In this document: one piece after another, positions 45,338 to 53,410 of the stretch
Position numbering within the stretch: position 1 is the stretch's first letter
Layout: each line of letters begins with the position of its first letter
Assembly (NCBI RefSeq): GCF_031846345.1
Contig: NZ_JAVRHX010000005.1
Span: forward strand, 185,099 to 249,098
DNA from: Glaciecola petra
GTDB taxonomy: Bacteria; Pseudomonadota; Gammaproteobacteria; Enterobacterales; Alteromonadaceae
Direction of reading: 5' to 3'
DNA length: 64,000 bases
Notes under the pieces: model-generated
What the model saw: the letters and a program-made list of their open reading frames with translations, nothing else
Told to the model about the DNA's origin: nothing
Databases searched by the model: none
Position numbers and translations under genes: made by a program

Positions 45338-45841
45338 ATGAAAATTTTTAATATTAAGTCTTTTGTTACCGTAGTATTTGCTTCTTTGATATTTGTTTCA
45401 GTTGCCCAAGCGCACAACCACAAAGATAAAAAAGATATCGTTGACGTTGCCGCGTCAAACCCAGACTTCTCAACTCTAGTTGCTGCAGTTAAAGCTGCTG
45501 GCTTAGTTGATGCGTTAAAAGGCGATGGCCCTCTTACTGTTTTTGCGCCAAATAACGCAGCTTTCGCTAAATTACCCGCTGGCACTGTTGAAGACTTGCT
45601 AAAGCCTGAGAACAAAGACACGCTTATTGCAGTGTTAACTTATCATGTAGTAGCGGGTAAAGTGATGGCAGCTGATGTAGTGAAAGTAAGTTCAGCTACA
45701 ACGCTTCAAGGCCAAGATGTCGCGGTAAAAACAATGGACGGTAAAGTGATGATCGATAACGCTCAAGTTATTGCGACAGATATAAAAGCAAGCAATGGTG
45801 TTATTCACGTAATCGACAGCGTGATCTTACCAAAAAGCTAA
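45338..45841 (+). CDS. Fasciclin-domain secreted protein
   Basis: 167 residues with a signal peptide (cleavage after VAQA, near residue 25) and one FAS1/fasciclin domain. Conserved FAS1 boxes: LVAAVKAAGLVDALKGDGPLTVFAPNNAAF in part (TVFAPNNAAF), the YHVV H-box, and the C-terminal NGVIHVIDSVILP. Secreted or periplasmic adhesion-type domain; bacterial members are largely uncharacterised. TAAAGGA precedes the ATG. It is inserted between nusG and rplK together with the opposite-strand VOC gene. Confidence 0.92.
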   Translation: MKIFNIKSFVTVVFASLIFVSVAQAHNHKDKKDIVDVAASNPDFSTLVAAVKAAGLVDALKGDGPLTVFAPNNAAFAKLPAGTVEDLLKPENKDTLIAVLTYHVVAGKVMAADVVKVSSATTLQGQDVAVKTMDGKVMIDNAQVIATDIKASNGVIHVIDSVILPKS

Positions 45842-45846
45842 AAATG

Positions 45847-45922
45847 TTATCCCCACACACTACGTCATCCCCACGCGCTATGTCATCCCCACGCGCTATG
45901 TCATCCCCACGAAAGTGGGGAT
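45847..45922. repeat. 18-bp tandem repeats ending in a GNRA-tetraloop hairpin
   Basis: Four units in an 18-base period: 45847-45864, 45865-45882, 45883-45900 (the last two identical: TCATCCCCACGCGCTATG) and a fourth that starts the same (TCATCCCCAC). The fourth continues GAAAGTGGGGAT, so ATCCCCAC pairs with GTGGGGAT around GAAA. The array follows the fasciclin stop by 5 bases. It resembles the dispersed palindromic repeats common in proteobacterial genomes. No T-run follows, so it is not a standard terminator. Confidence 0.85.
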
Positions 45923-45954
45923 CTCAACAACAACACCGCATATTCAATAAAGTT

Positions 45955-46347
45955 CTACTTTTGCGAATGCAAGCCAATCATATTGCCTTCAGTGTCTATG
46001 ACCATGCTACAAAAGCCATGTTCACCTAACGACATTTTATGGCGCTCAACTTTCCCTCCTGCATCTACAACTCTGCTTTCCTCTATAGAGCAGTCAACGC
46101 AACTAAAATAAACAATAGTGCTATTGTTGCCAGCGCTAACTTCTTTGGTATGTACCAAAGCCCCCGACGCACCATATTGAGTCATGTCTGCTGTAAAAGC
46201 ATACATTTGGATACTGTCGTCACTTGGGTCCAACAAAGAGGTGAGTGTTTGGTCAAAAACTTTCTCGTAAAAGGCTTGTGCTCGGGGCATGTTGTCTACA
46301 TAAACTTCAAACCAGCCCACGGGATTGGGTATAATAGATTCACTCAT
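45955..46347 (-). CDS. VOC (glyoxalase/bleomycin-resistance fold) family protein
   Basis: 130 residues of the vicinal oxygen chelate fold made of two beta-alpha-beta-beta-beta modules. VGWFEVYVDNMPRAQAFYEKVF in part (FEVYVDNMPRAQAFYE) is the first module; GEHGFCSMVIDTEGNMIGLHS is the second (in part DTEGNMIGLH). The ATG is at 46347. Substrate unknown. It faces the fasciclin gene and shares no operon with the ribosomal genes. Confidence 0.87.
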   Translation of the reverse strand: MSESIIPNPVGWFEVYVDNMPRAQAFYEKVFDQTLTSLLDPSDDSIQMYAFTADMTQYGASGALVHTKEVSAGNNSTIVYFSCVDCSIEESRVVDAGGKVERHKMSLGEHGFCSMVIDTEGNMIGLHSQK

Positions 46348-46459
46348 AAATCATCCTTTATTAGCCTTAAAAAGCAGGCATAATTTATTCATTTGCGTAC
46401 GTTAGCAATAAAGATGTTTATATGTCACTAAAAATGTTAGTTTACATGTGAATTAAGTG

Positions 46460-46488
46460 TTGCAATTAGTATGCCTAAAGCATATAAT
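46460..46488 (+). promoter_or_regulatory. Promoter of the rplKA operon
   Basis: TTGCAA (46460-46465) and TATAAT (46483-46488) with 17-base spacing, followed by GCGCCC, a GC-rich discriminator typical of growth-rate-controlled ribosomal promoters. It lies about 90 bases before rplK, giving a leader that may carry the L1 binding site. Confidence 0.72.
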
Positions 46489-46579
46489 TTGCGCCCTTTT
46501 TTATGTACGGGGAGCCGTTTGAGAAGATAATCTCTTGTATCTTCAAGGCGTTATACCCACAAAATAGAGAGTTATAACA

Positions 46580-47008
46580 ATGGCGAAAAAAGTATCTGGC
46601 TTAATCAAGCTACAGGTAGCTGCGGGTTCTGCAAACCCCAGTCCACCAGTTGGTCCTGCACTGGGTCAGCACGGTGTAAATATCATGGAATTCTGTAAAG
46701 CATTTAATGCAAAAACAGAAGCTATCGAAAAAGGCGCTCCAGTACCAGTAGTAATTACTGTATACGAAGACCGTTCTTTTACCTTCGAAACCAAAACTCC
46801 ACCAGCTTCTTACTTGCTTAAGAAAGCCGCTGGTATTAAGAGTGGTTCTGGCCGTCCAAATACTGAAAAAGTAGGAACGGTAACACGCGCGCAATTGGAA
46901 GAAATTGCAAACATGAAAGAACCAGACCTAACAGCTGCCGATATGGACGCTGCTTGTAACACCATCGCGGGTTCTGCTCGTAGCATGGGTTTAAAGGTAG
47001 AAGGATAA
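46580..47008 (+). CDS. rplK: 50S ribosomal protein L11
   Basis: 142 residues, standard length. The N-terminal domain has KVSGLIKLQVAAGSANPSPPVGPALGQHGVNI in part (SANPSPPVGPALGQHG, the thiostrepton/stalk-base signature); the C-terminal domain binds the 23S rRNA GTPase centre. Needed for RelA activation and translational GTPase function. GAGAG upstream of ATG. Four bases before rplA. Confidence 0.98.
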   Translation: MAKKVSGLIKLQVAAGSANPSPPVGPALGQHGVNIMEFCKAFNAKTEAIEKGAPVPVVITVYEDRSFTFETKTPPASYLLKKAAGIKSGSGRPNTEKVGTVTRAQLEEIANMKEPDLTAADMDAACNTIAGSARSMGLKVEG

Positions 47009-47012
47009 GAAA

Positions 47013-47708
47013 ATGGCTAAATTATCAAAACGCGCTCGCGCCATTGCTGAAAAACTAGACGCGACAAAAGAATATGAATTTGCTGAAGCAGTCGCTTTGT
47101 TGAAAGAATTTTCTACTGTTAAGTTTCCTGAAAGCATCGATGTTGCTGTAAATCTTGGCATAGACGCTCGTAAATCTGACCAAAACGTTCGCGGTGCTAC
47201 TGTACTGCCAAATGGTACAGGTAAAGAGGTTCGTGTTGCTGTATTTACACAAGGCGCAAATGCTGACGCTGCAAAAGAAGCAGGTGCCGACATTGTAGGA
47301 ATGGACGACTTAGCAGAACAAGTTAAAAAAGGTGAAATGAATTTTGACGTTGTAGTAGCTAGCCCAGACGCAATGCGCGTTGTTGGCCAGTTAGGTCAAA
47401 TTTTAGGCCCGCGTGGTCTTATGCCTAACCCTAAAACGGGTACTGTAACGCCAGACGTTGCAACAGCAGTTAAAAACGCTAAAGCTGGCCAGGTTAGATA
47501 TCGTAACGATAAGAACGGTATTATTCACGCTAGCATTGGTAAAATTGCTTTCGAACCGACTGCAATTAAAGAAAACCTTGAAGCATTAATGGAAGCTTTG
47601 CGTAAAGCTAAGCCTTCTTCAGCTAAAGGCACATATATCAAAAAAGTAAGCTTAAGCACTACTATGGGCGCGGGTGTTACCGTCGACCAAAGTACTTTAG
47701 AAGCATAA
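47013..47708 (+). CDS. rplA: 50S ribosomal protein L1
   Basis: 231 residues. Part of the L1 stalk that moves E-site tRNA; also the translational repressor of its own operon in E. coli. Typical motifs: KFPESIDVAVNLGIDARKSDQNVRG in part and GPRGLMPNPKTGTV. Preceded by GATAAGAAA, four bases after rplK. Confidence 0.98.
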   Translation: MAKLSKRARAIAEKLDATKEYEFAEAVALLKEFSTVKFPESIDVAVNLGIDARKSDQNVRGATVLPNGTGKEVRVAVFTQGANADAAKEAGADIVGMDDLAEQVKKGEMNFDVVVASPDAMRVVGQLGQILGPRGLMPNPKTGTVTPDVATAVKNAKAGQVRYRNDKNGIIHASIGKIAFEPTAIKENLEALMEALRKAKPSSAKGTYIKKVSLSTTMGAGVTVDQSTLEA

Positions 47709-47764
47709 GTTACTTTCTCTTGTAAAAGGTTGTGGGTTGGAGCTTTTGTGAATAACAACAGCTC

Positions 47765-47851
47765 CCGTCCAAGACCGCAGGCGCTTTAAAGTAGAAGAGG
47801 TAAGAGACCTTCTACATTAATTTGAAGCTTAATACGAACCTGCGCAGACGG
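47765..47851 (+). promoter_or_regulatory. Ribosomal protein L10 leader (rplJL autoregulation)
   Basis: The rplA-rplJ gap (47709-48000) holds the hallmark L10 leader. CCGTCCAAGACCGCAGG (about 47765-47781) pairs over a distance with CCTGCGCAGACGG (47839-47851). This nearly matches the E. coli leader sequences, where the L10-L12 complex binds and represses rplJL translation. An rplJ promoter likely lies in the first 50 bases, but I cannot fix it. Confidence 0.85.
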
Positions 47852-48000
47852 TGAATTCAGCTCAGACTCTCTGGGAAATGAACACCGTAGTGCGGTAACT
47901 TTAAGGTTAAAAGCGAAAGCTCTTAAATTAAAAGTTATCAATCTGTAATCCTGATAGAAGACATTTATGTTAACTATCAGAAATAAAAGAGGTGAACTCA

Positions 48001-48519
48001 GTGGCACTAGGCTTAGCAGCAAAAAAAGAGATCGTAGCGGAAGTATCCGATGTCGCATCTCGTGCTCTATCTGTTGCCGTCGCTGAATACCGTGGTATGG
48101 AAGTAGCTGAGCTTACTGACTTGCGTGTGCAAGCTCGTGAACAAGGCGTATATCTGAAAGTTGTCAGAAATACCCTTGCTAAGCGTGCACTAGCTGACAG
48201 TAAGTTTGCTGATATCGACTCTGCGTTAACGGGTCAATTAATTTATGGTTTTTCACTCGAAGCACCTGGTGCGGCGGCGCGTTTGTTTAAAGACTACGCG
48301 AAGAAGAATGACAAATTAAATGTGACTGCGCTTACGCTTGGTGATGGTTTGTTGGGTCCAGAATCATTGGACGCGGTAGCATCATTGCCTACAAGAGACG
48401 AAGCATTAGCTAAACTACTTGCTACCTTTAAAGCGCCTGTTGGCAAATTCGTTCAAACAATCAACGAAGTGCCTTCAAAATTTGCGCGAGTATTGGCGGC
48501 GATCAAAGACACCAAGTAA
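48001..48519 (+). CDS. rplJ: 50S ribosomal protein L10
   Basis: 172 residues; anchors L7/L12 dimers to the ribosome and autoregulates its operon. The start is GTG at 48001, with AGAGGTGA 6-7 bases before, giving the expected MALGLAAKKEIVAEV N-terminus; an in-frame GTG at 47992 would overlap the Shine-Dalgarno. Motifs: VVRNTLAKRA and GAAARLFKDYAK. Confidence 0.97.
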   Translation: MALGLAAKKEIVAEVSDVASRALSVAVAEYRGMEVAELTDLRVQAREQGVYLKVVRNTLAKRALADSKFADIDSALTGQLIYGFSLEAPGAAARLFKDYAKKNDKLNVTALTLGDGLLGPESLDAVASLPTRDEALAKLLATFKAPVGKFVQTINEVPSKFARVLAAIKDTK

Positions 48520-48575
48520 TTGGCGTTTTTGGCAATTGAAATTTTTAACATTTATAAACCCAGGAGTTTAGAGAA

Positions 48576-48950
48576 ATGGCTCTAACAAAAGACGATATAT
48601 TAAACGCAATCGCTGAAATGCCAGTAATGGATTTGGTTGAATTGATTTCTGCAGCTGAAGAAAAATTTGGCGTAGAAGCAAGTGCAGCAGTAGCAGTAGC
48701 AGCAGCACCAGGTGCAGCAGCTGAAGCAGCTGAAGAGAAGACAGAATTCGACGTAGTTCTTACTTCTTTCGGTGGTAACAAAGTTGCTGTAATCAAAGCT
48801 GTACGTAGCGCTACCGGTCTTGGCTTGAAAGAAGCTAAAGAAGTGGTAGAGTCTGCACCTAAAGCAATCAAAGAAGCAGTTGCTAAAGAAGAAGCAGAAG
48901 AACTTAAGAAGACGCTTGAAGAAGCCGGCGCTGAAGTTGAAGTTAAGTAG
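48576..48950 (+). CDS. rplL: 50S ribosomal protein L7/L12
   Basis: 124 residues. N-terminal dimerisation domain, an Ala-rich flexible hinge (about 38-52) and the C-terminal domain VVLTSFGGNKVAVIKAVRSATGLGLKEAKEVVE in part (KVAVIKAVR, GLGLKEAK), which recruits EF-Tu and EF-G. AGGAG precedes the ATG. Followed by hairpins that separate it from rpoB. Confidence 0.98.
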   Translation: MALTKDDILNAIAEMPVMDLVELISAAEEKFGVEASAAVAVAAAPGAAAEAAEEKTEFDVVLTSFGGNKVAVIKAVRSATGLGLKEAKEVVESAPKAIKEAVAKEEAEELKKTLEEAGAEVEVK

Positions 48951-48969
48951 TTAGTTTTTGCTAATTGCT

Positions 48970-49018
48970 GACCTTTTTTGAAGGTCTAGGCTGATGGTTT
49001 TTAACCATCAGCCTTTTT
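48970..49018 (+). terminator. Hairpin pair between rplL and rpoB, probable attenuator
   Basis: GACCTT/AAGGTC (48970-48986) forms a small hairpin. Directly after it, a 12-base perfect stem AGGCTGATGGTT (48988-48999) with AACCATCAGCCT (49003-49014) and a TTT loop is followed by five T. The second is a strong intrinsic terminator. As rpoBC are normally co-transcribed with rplL by partial read-through, it should act as an attenuator lowering rpoBC relative to L7/L12. Confidence 0.85.
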
Positions 49019-49028
49019 GCGCTATATC

Positions 49029-49060
49029 AATTACAAATTTTAGTCCCTTTATTTGTAATT
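49029..49060. repeat. Inverted repeat in the rplL-rpoB gap
   Basis: AATTACAAAT (49029-49038) is a perfect inverted match to ATTTGTAATT (49051-49060) with a 12-base loop. It lies 10 bases after the attenuator in a 243-base gap before rpoB. It could be an RNA hairpin, such as an RNase III site (known at this position in E. coli), or a protein-binding site; neither is shown. Confidence 0.6.
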
Positions 49061-49261
49061 TTAAGATAGCATGGTAATTGAGGTAAGGTTCTGATTTAAC
49101 AGACATGATTTTATCTACTTGATAAGGTTATATCGGCTTAAATCGTCTAAACTTAAATCACCCTGCATAAAGGGAAAAAGGAAGTTTGCTACACACAAAT
49201 ATGTCGCTCGCCCGGTGACAGTGTAGCAGGTTGGGTCTAAAATCAGTCGGCTGAGGAACCC

Positions 49262-52200
49262 ATGGTTTACTCTTATAGTGAAAAAAAACGTATCCGTAAG
49301 GATTTTGGCAAGCGCCCTCAGGTATTGGAAATTCCATACCTTTTATCAATACAACTGGATTCATTTAAAAAGTTCATCGAACAAGATCCCGATGGTCAAT
49401 ATGGCCTTGAGTCGGCATTCAGATCGGTGTTTCCAATTAAAAGCTACTCAGGTAATTCAGAATTACAGTATGTAGCTTATCGTTTAGGTGAGCCTGTTTT
49501 TGACGTGAAAGAATGTCAAATCAGAGGTGTTACTTATTCAGCGCCATTAAGAGTCAAACTAAGACTTGTCTTGTTTGATAAAGAAGCGGCACCAGGTACA
49601 GTTAAAGACATCAAAGAACAAGAAGTATATATGGGTGAAATCCCATTGATGACTGACAACGGTACCTTTGTGATCAACGGAACTGAGCGTGTTATTGTTT
49701 CTCAGTTACACAGATCGCCAGGTGTATTTTTTGATCATGACAAAGGCAAGACTCACTCATCAGGTAAAGTGTTATATAACGCACGCGTTATTCCTTACCG
49801 TGGTTCTTGGTTAGATTTCGAATTCGACCCGAAAGATAATTTATTTGTACGTATTGACCGTCGCCGTAAGCTTCCCGCGACCATTATTTTACGTGCATTA
49901 GATATTAGTACTGAAGAAATCCTTGAGACCTTCTTCGAGAAAGTATCGGTTCGCATAGACGGCGACAACTACATGATGGATGTAGTGCCTGAGCGTTTAC
50001 GCGGCGAAACTGCTCAATTCGATATTTTGGGTAAAAAAGGCGAAGTATTAGTAGAAGCTGGCCGCAGAATTTCTGCTCGTCATACTCGCGCCCTAGATAA
50101 AGCAAAAGTAAAAGAACTAGTTGTACCAGCAGAATATTTGGTAGGTAAAGTATTAGACAACAACTATGTTGATGAAAGTACTGGTGAAGTCGTTGCTGCG
50201 GCTAACCAAGAATTAACCCTTGAATTACTGACTAGCTTAAAAGAAGCGGGTATTAAAGAGTTTAATACACTTTACATTAATGAACTTGATCATGGTTCTT
50301 ATATTTCTGACACGATTAATATCGACCCGTCAAACAATCGCTTAGAAGCGCTTGTAGAAATTTACAGAATGATGCGTCCTGGTGAGCCACCAACTAAAGA
50401 CGCTGCTGAAAATCTATTTGATAACTTGTTCTTCTCTGAAGACCGTTACGACTTGTCGGCTGTTGGCCGCATGAAGTTTAACCGTCGCTTAGGTCGTGCA
50501 GAACCAACTGGTTCTGGCATACTTGGCAAAGAAGACATTATCGCAGTAATGCAACAGTTAATTACTATTCGTGATGGTAAAGACGAAGTAGACGATATTG
50601 ATCACTTAGGTAACCGTCGTATTCGTTCAGTTGGTGAAATGGCTGAAAACCAGTTCCGCGTTGGTTTGGTCCGCGTAGAACGAGCGGTTAAAGAACGTTT
50701 GAGCCTTGGTGACCTTGATGCCATCATGCCACAAGACCTTATTAACGCTAAGCCAATTTCGGCTGCAGTTAAAGAGTTCTTTGGTTCTAGCCAGCTGTCA
50801 CAGTTTATGGATCAAAACAACCCACTATCAGAAGTGACGCATAAGCGTCGTATTTCTGCTTTAGGCCCGGGTGGTTTGACGCGTGAACGTGCTGGTTTTG
50901 AAGTGCGCGATGTACACCCTACTCACTATGGCCGTGTATGTCCTATTGAAACGCCTGAAGGTCCAAACATTGGTTTGATCAACTCGCTTTCAAGTTTTGC
51001 GCGTACTAACGATTTTGGTTTCTTAGAAACCCCATATCGTAAAGTAATTAATGGCTCAGTTACCGACGATATTGAGTATTTGTCGGCAATTGAAGAAGGC
51101 CAATATGCCATCGCTCAGGCTAACGTAGCCCTTGATGGTAAAAACAAACTTGTTGATGACCTAATTGCTTGTCGTCAACGTGGTGAGAACGTACTTGTAC
51201 AAAAAGAAGATATTTCGTACATGGATGTATCGCCACAGCAAATCGTATCAATTGCGGCAAGTATTATTCCATTCCTAGAGCACGATGATGCAAACCGAGC
51301 GCTTATGGGCTCGAACATGCAACGTCAAGCAGTACCAACTCTTAAGGCTGATAAGCCATTAGTTGGAACGGGTATGGAAAAAATTGTTGCGGTTGACTCT
51401 GGTGTAACGGTTGTTGCAAAACGCGGTGGTGTTGTCGACTATGTTGATGCATCGCGTATTGTTGTTAAAGTTAACGAAGCCGAAATGGCAGCGGGCGAAG
51501 CTGGCATTGATATCTATAACTTGACTAAGTATACCCGTTCTAACCAGAATACTTGTATTAACCAACGCCCAACTTGTGATGTAGGTGACCCTGTTGTTAT
51601 TGGCGACGTGTTAGCCGATGGTCCTTCAACAGACTTAGGTGAATTAGCACTTGGCCAAAACATGCGCATCGCATTTATGCCTTGGAATGGTTACAACTTT
51701 GAAGATTCAATCTTAATTTCTGAGCGCGTAGCGCAAGAAGACAGATTTACCACCATTCATATTCAAGAACTTAGCTGTATCGCTCGTGATACTAAGCTTG
51801 GGCCTGAAGAAATTAGTGCTGACATACCAAATGTAGGTGAGTCTGCCTTAGGTAAATTAGATGAATCTGGTGTTGTATATATTGGTGCCGAAGTAAAAGG
51901 CGGCGACATATTAGTAGGTAAGGTAACCCCTAAAGGTGAAACCCAGCTGACGCCAGAAGAAAAACTTTTAAGAGCCATTTTTGGCGAAAAAGCGTCTGAC
52001 GTAAAGGATACTTCATTACGTGTACCTAACTCTGTTACGGGCACTGTTATTGATGTTCAAGTCTTTACACGTGACGGCGTTGAGAAAGACAAACGTGCAC
52101 TTGAAATTGAAGACATGCAACTGCGCGAAGTGAAAAAAGACTTAGGCGACGAATTTAATATTCTTGCTGACGGTATATTTGCTCGTGCACAAGGCTTGTT

Positions 52201-53299
52201 ACTTAAATCAGGTGTTGATCAAGCTAAACTAGACAGCATGCCGCGTGAAAAATGGTTCGATATTGCGTTGAAAGACGAAGATTCGCAAAACGAACTAGAT
52301 CAAAACGCAGAGCAGTTCTCTGAAATTAAAAATGACTTTGATAAGAAATTTGAAACCAAACGTCGCAAAATCACCCAAGGTGATGATTTAGCGCCAGGCG
52401 TTTTGAAAATTGTTAAAGTTTACTTAGCGGTTAAACGTAGCATCCAGCCAGGTGATAAAATGGCCGGACGTCACGGTAACAAAGGTGTAATTTCTGCCAT
52501 TCAACCGGTTGAAGATATGCCTTACGATGCTAGCGGAACACCGGTAGACATCGTACTTAACCCACTTGGTGTACCTTCGCGTATGAACATCGGTCAAATC
52601 CTAGAAACTCACTTAGGAATGGCTGCACATGGTCTTGGCGTGAAGATTGACCGCATGGTTAAAGAACAACAAGAAGTAGCAAAACTTCGTGGGTTCTTAA
52701 AAGAAGTTTATAACCTCGGTACCTCGCATCAAGAAGTTAATATTGATGAATTCAGTGATGATGAAATTAAGCGTTTAGCTGAAAACTTACGCAAAGGTGT
52801 ACCGGTTGCAACACCAGTATTTGATGGCGCCCATGAAAGCGAAATCAAAGAGATGTTGAAACTTGCTGACATTCCAGAGTCTGGACAAATAGCCTTGTTT
52901 GATGGCCGCACAGGTCGTTCATTTGAACGCCCAGTAACGGTTGGTTATATGTACATGCTGAAATTGAACCACTTGGTTGACGACAAAATGCACGCTCGTT
53001 CAACTGGTTCATACAGCCTTGTTACACAGCAGCCTCTTGGTGGTAAAGCACAGTTTGGTGGTCAGCGCTTCGGAGAGATGGAAGTATGGGCACTTGAAGC
53101 TTACGGTGCAGCGTATACCTTGCAAGAAATGCTTACTGTTAAGTCTGATGATGTTAATGGCCGTACTAAAATGTATAAAAACATTGTTGACGGCGACCAC
53201 AGAATGGAGCCAGGCATGCCTGAGTCATTCAACGTATTGTTGAAAGAAATCCGTTCTTTGGGTATTAACATAGAGTTAGAAGAGAACACTAATAACTAA
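49262..53299 (+). CDS. rpoB: DNA-directed RNA polymerase subunit beta
   Basis: 1345 residues (E. coli 1342). N-terminus MVYSYSEKKRIRKDFGKRPQ. The rifampicin-binding cluster FMDQNNPLSEVTHKRRISALG has wild-type Asp, His and Ser at the E. coli 516, 526 and 531 positions, so no classical rifampicin-resistance change is visible. Conserved GDKMAGRHGNKGV (catalytic lysines) and the C-terminal QPLGGKAQFGGQRFGEMEVWALEAYGA, in part, are present. ATG preceded by GAGGA. No frameshift seen. Confidence 0.99.
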   Translation: MVYSYSEKKRIRKDFGKRPQVLEIPYLLSIQLDSFKKFIEQDPDGQYGLESAFRSVFPIKSYSGNSELQYVAYRLGEPVFDVKECQIRGVTYSAPLRVKLRLVLFDKEAAPGTVKDIKEQEVYMGEIPLMTDNGTFVINGTERVIVSQLHRSPGVFFDHDKGKTHSSGKVLYNARVIPYRGSWLDFEFDPKDNLFVRIDRRRKLPATIILRALDISTEEILETFFEKVSVRIDGDNYMMDVVPERLRGETAQFDILGKKGEVLVEAGRRISARHTRALDKAKVKELVVPAEYLVGKVLDNNYVDESTGEVVAAANQELTLELLTSLKEAGIKEFNTLYINELDHGSYISDTINIDPSNNRLEALVEIYRMMRPGEPPTKDAAENLFDNLFFSEDRYDLSAVGRMKFNRRLGRAEPTGSGILGKEDIIAVMQQLITIRDGKDEVDDIDHLGNRRIRSVGEMAENQFRVGLVRVERAVKERLSLGDLDAIMPQDLINAKPISAAVKEFFGSSQLSQFMDQNNPLSEVTHKRRISALGPGGLTRERAGFEVRDVHPTHYGRVCPIETPEGPNIGLINSLSSFARTNDFGFLETPYRKVINGSVTDDIEYLSAIEEGQYAIAQANVALDGKNKLVDDLIACRQRGENVLVQKEDISYMDVSPQQIVSIAASIIPFLEHDDANRALMGSNMQRQAVPTLKADKPLVGTGMEKIVAVDSGVTVVAKRGGVVDYVDASRIVVKVNEAEMAAGEAGIDIYNLTKYTRSNQNTCINQRPTCDVGDPVVIGDVLADGPSTDLGELALGQNMRIAFMPWNGYNFEDSILISERVAQEDRFTTIHIQELSCIARDTKLGPEEISADIPNVGESALGKLDESGVVYIGAEVKGGDILVGKVTPKGETQLTPEEKLLRAIFGEKASDVKDTSLRVPNSVTGTVIDVQVFTRDGVEKDKRALEIEDMQLREVKKDLGDEFNILADGIFARAQGLLLKSGVDQAKLDSMPREKWFDIALKDEDSQNELDQNAEQFSEIKNDFDKKFETKRRKITQGDDLAPGVLKIVKVYLAVKRSIQPGDKMAGRHGNKGVISAIQPVEDMPYDASGTPVDIVLNPLGVPSRMNIGQILETHLGMAAHGLGVKIDRMVKEQQEVAKLRGFLKEVYNLGTSHQEVNIDEFSDDEIKRLAENLRKGVPVATPVFDGAHESEIKEMLKLADIPESGQIALFDGRTGRSFERPVTVGYMYMLKLNHLVDDKMHARSTGSYSLVTQQPLGGKAQFGGQRFGEMEVWALEAYGAAYTLQEMLTVKSDDVNGRTKMYKNIVDGDHRMEPGMPESFNVLLKEIRSLGINIELEENTNN

Positions 53300-53410
53300 A
53301 GCCTCGGCTTAGTAAGCAGCGGGTGCGTAGCACTTGCGACAAAAGTTTGGCCCGGTCTTTAACATACTTAAAAGCTGGGCTAGTAATACAAACTCCGTTG
53401 GGAGACAAAT

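Noticed and set aside
45847..45910. Short regular repeats as a CRISPR array
   Set aside because: Only 18-base period with no unique spacers of 25-40 bases and no cas genes; better explained as tandem duplication of a palindrome arm.
45844..46029. 61-codon plus-strand frame starting MLSPHTTSSPRAMSS
   Set aside because: It is the translation of the 18-base tandem repeats and overlaps the VOC gene on the other strand; no ribosome site.
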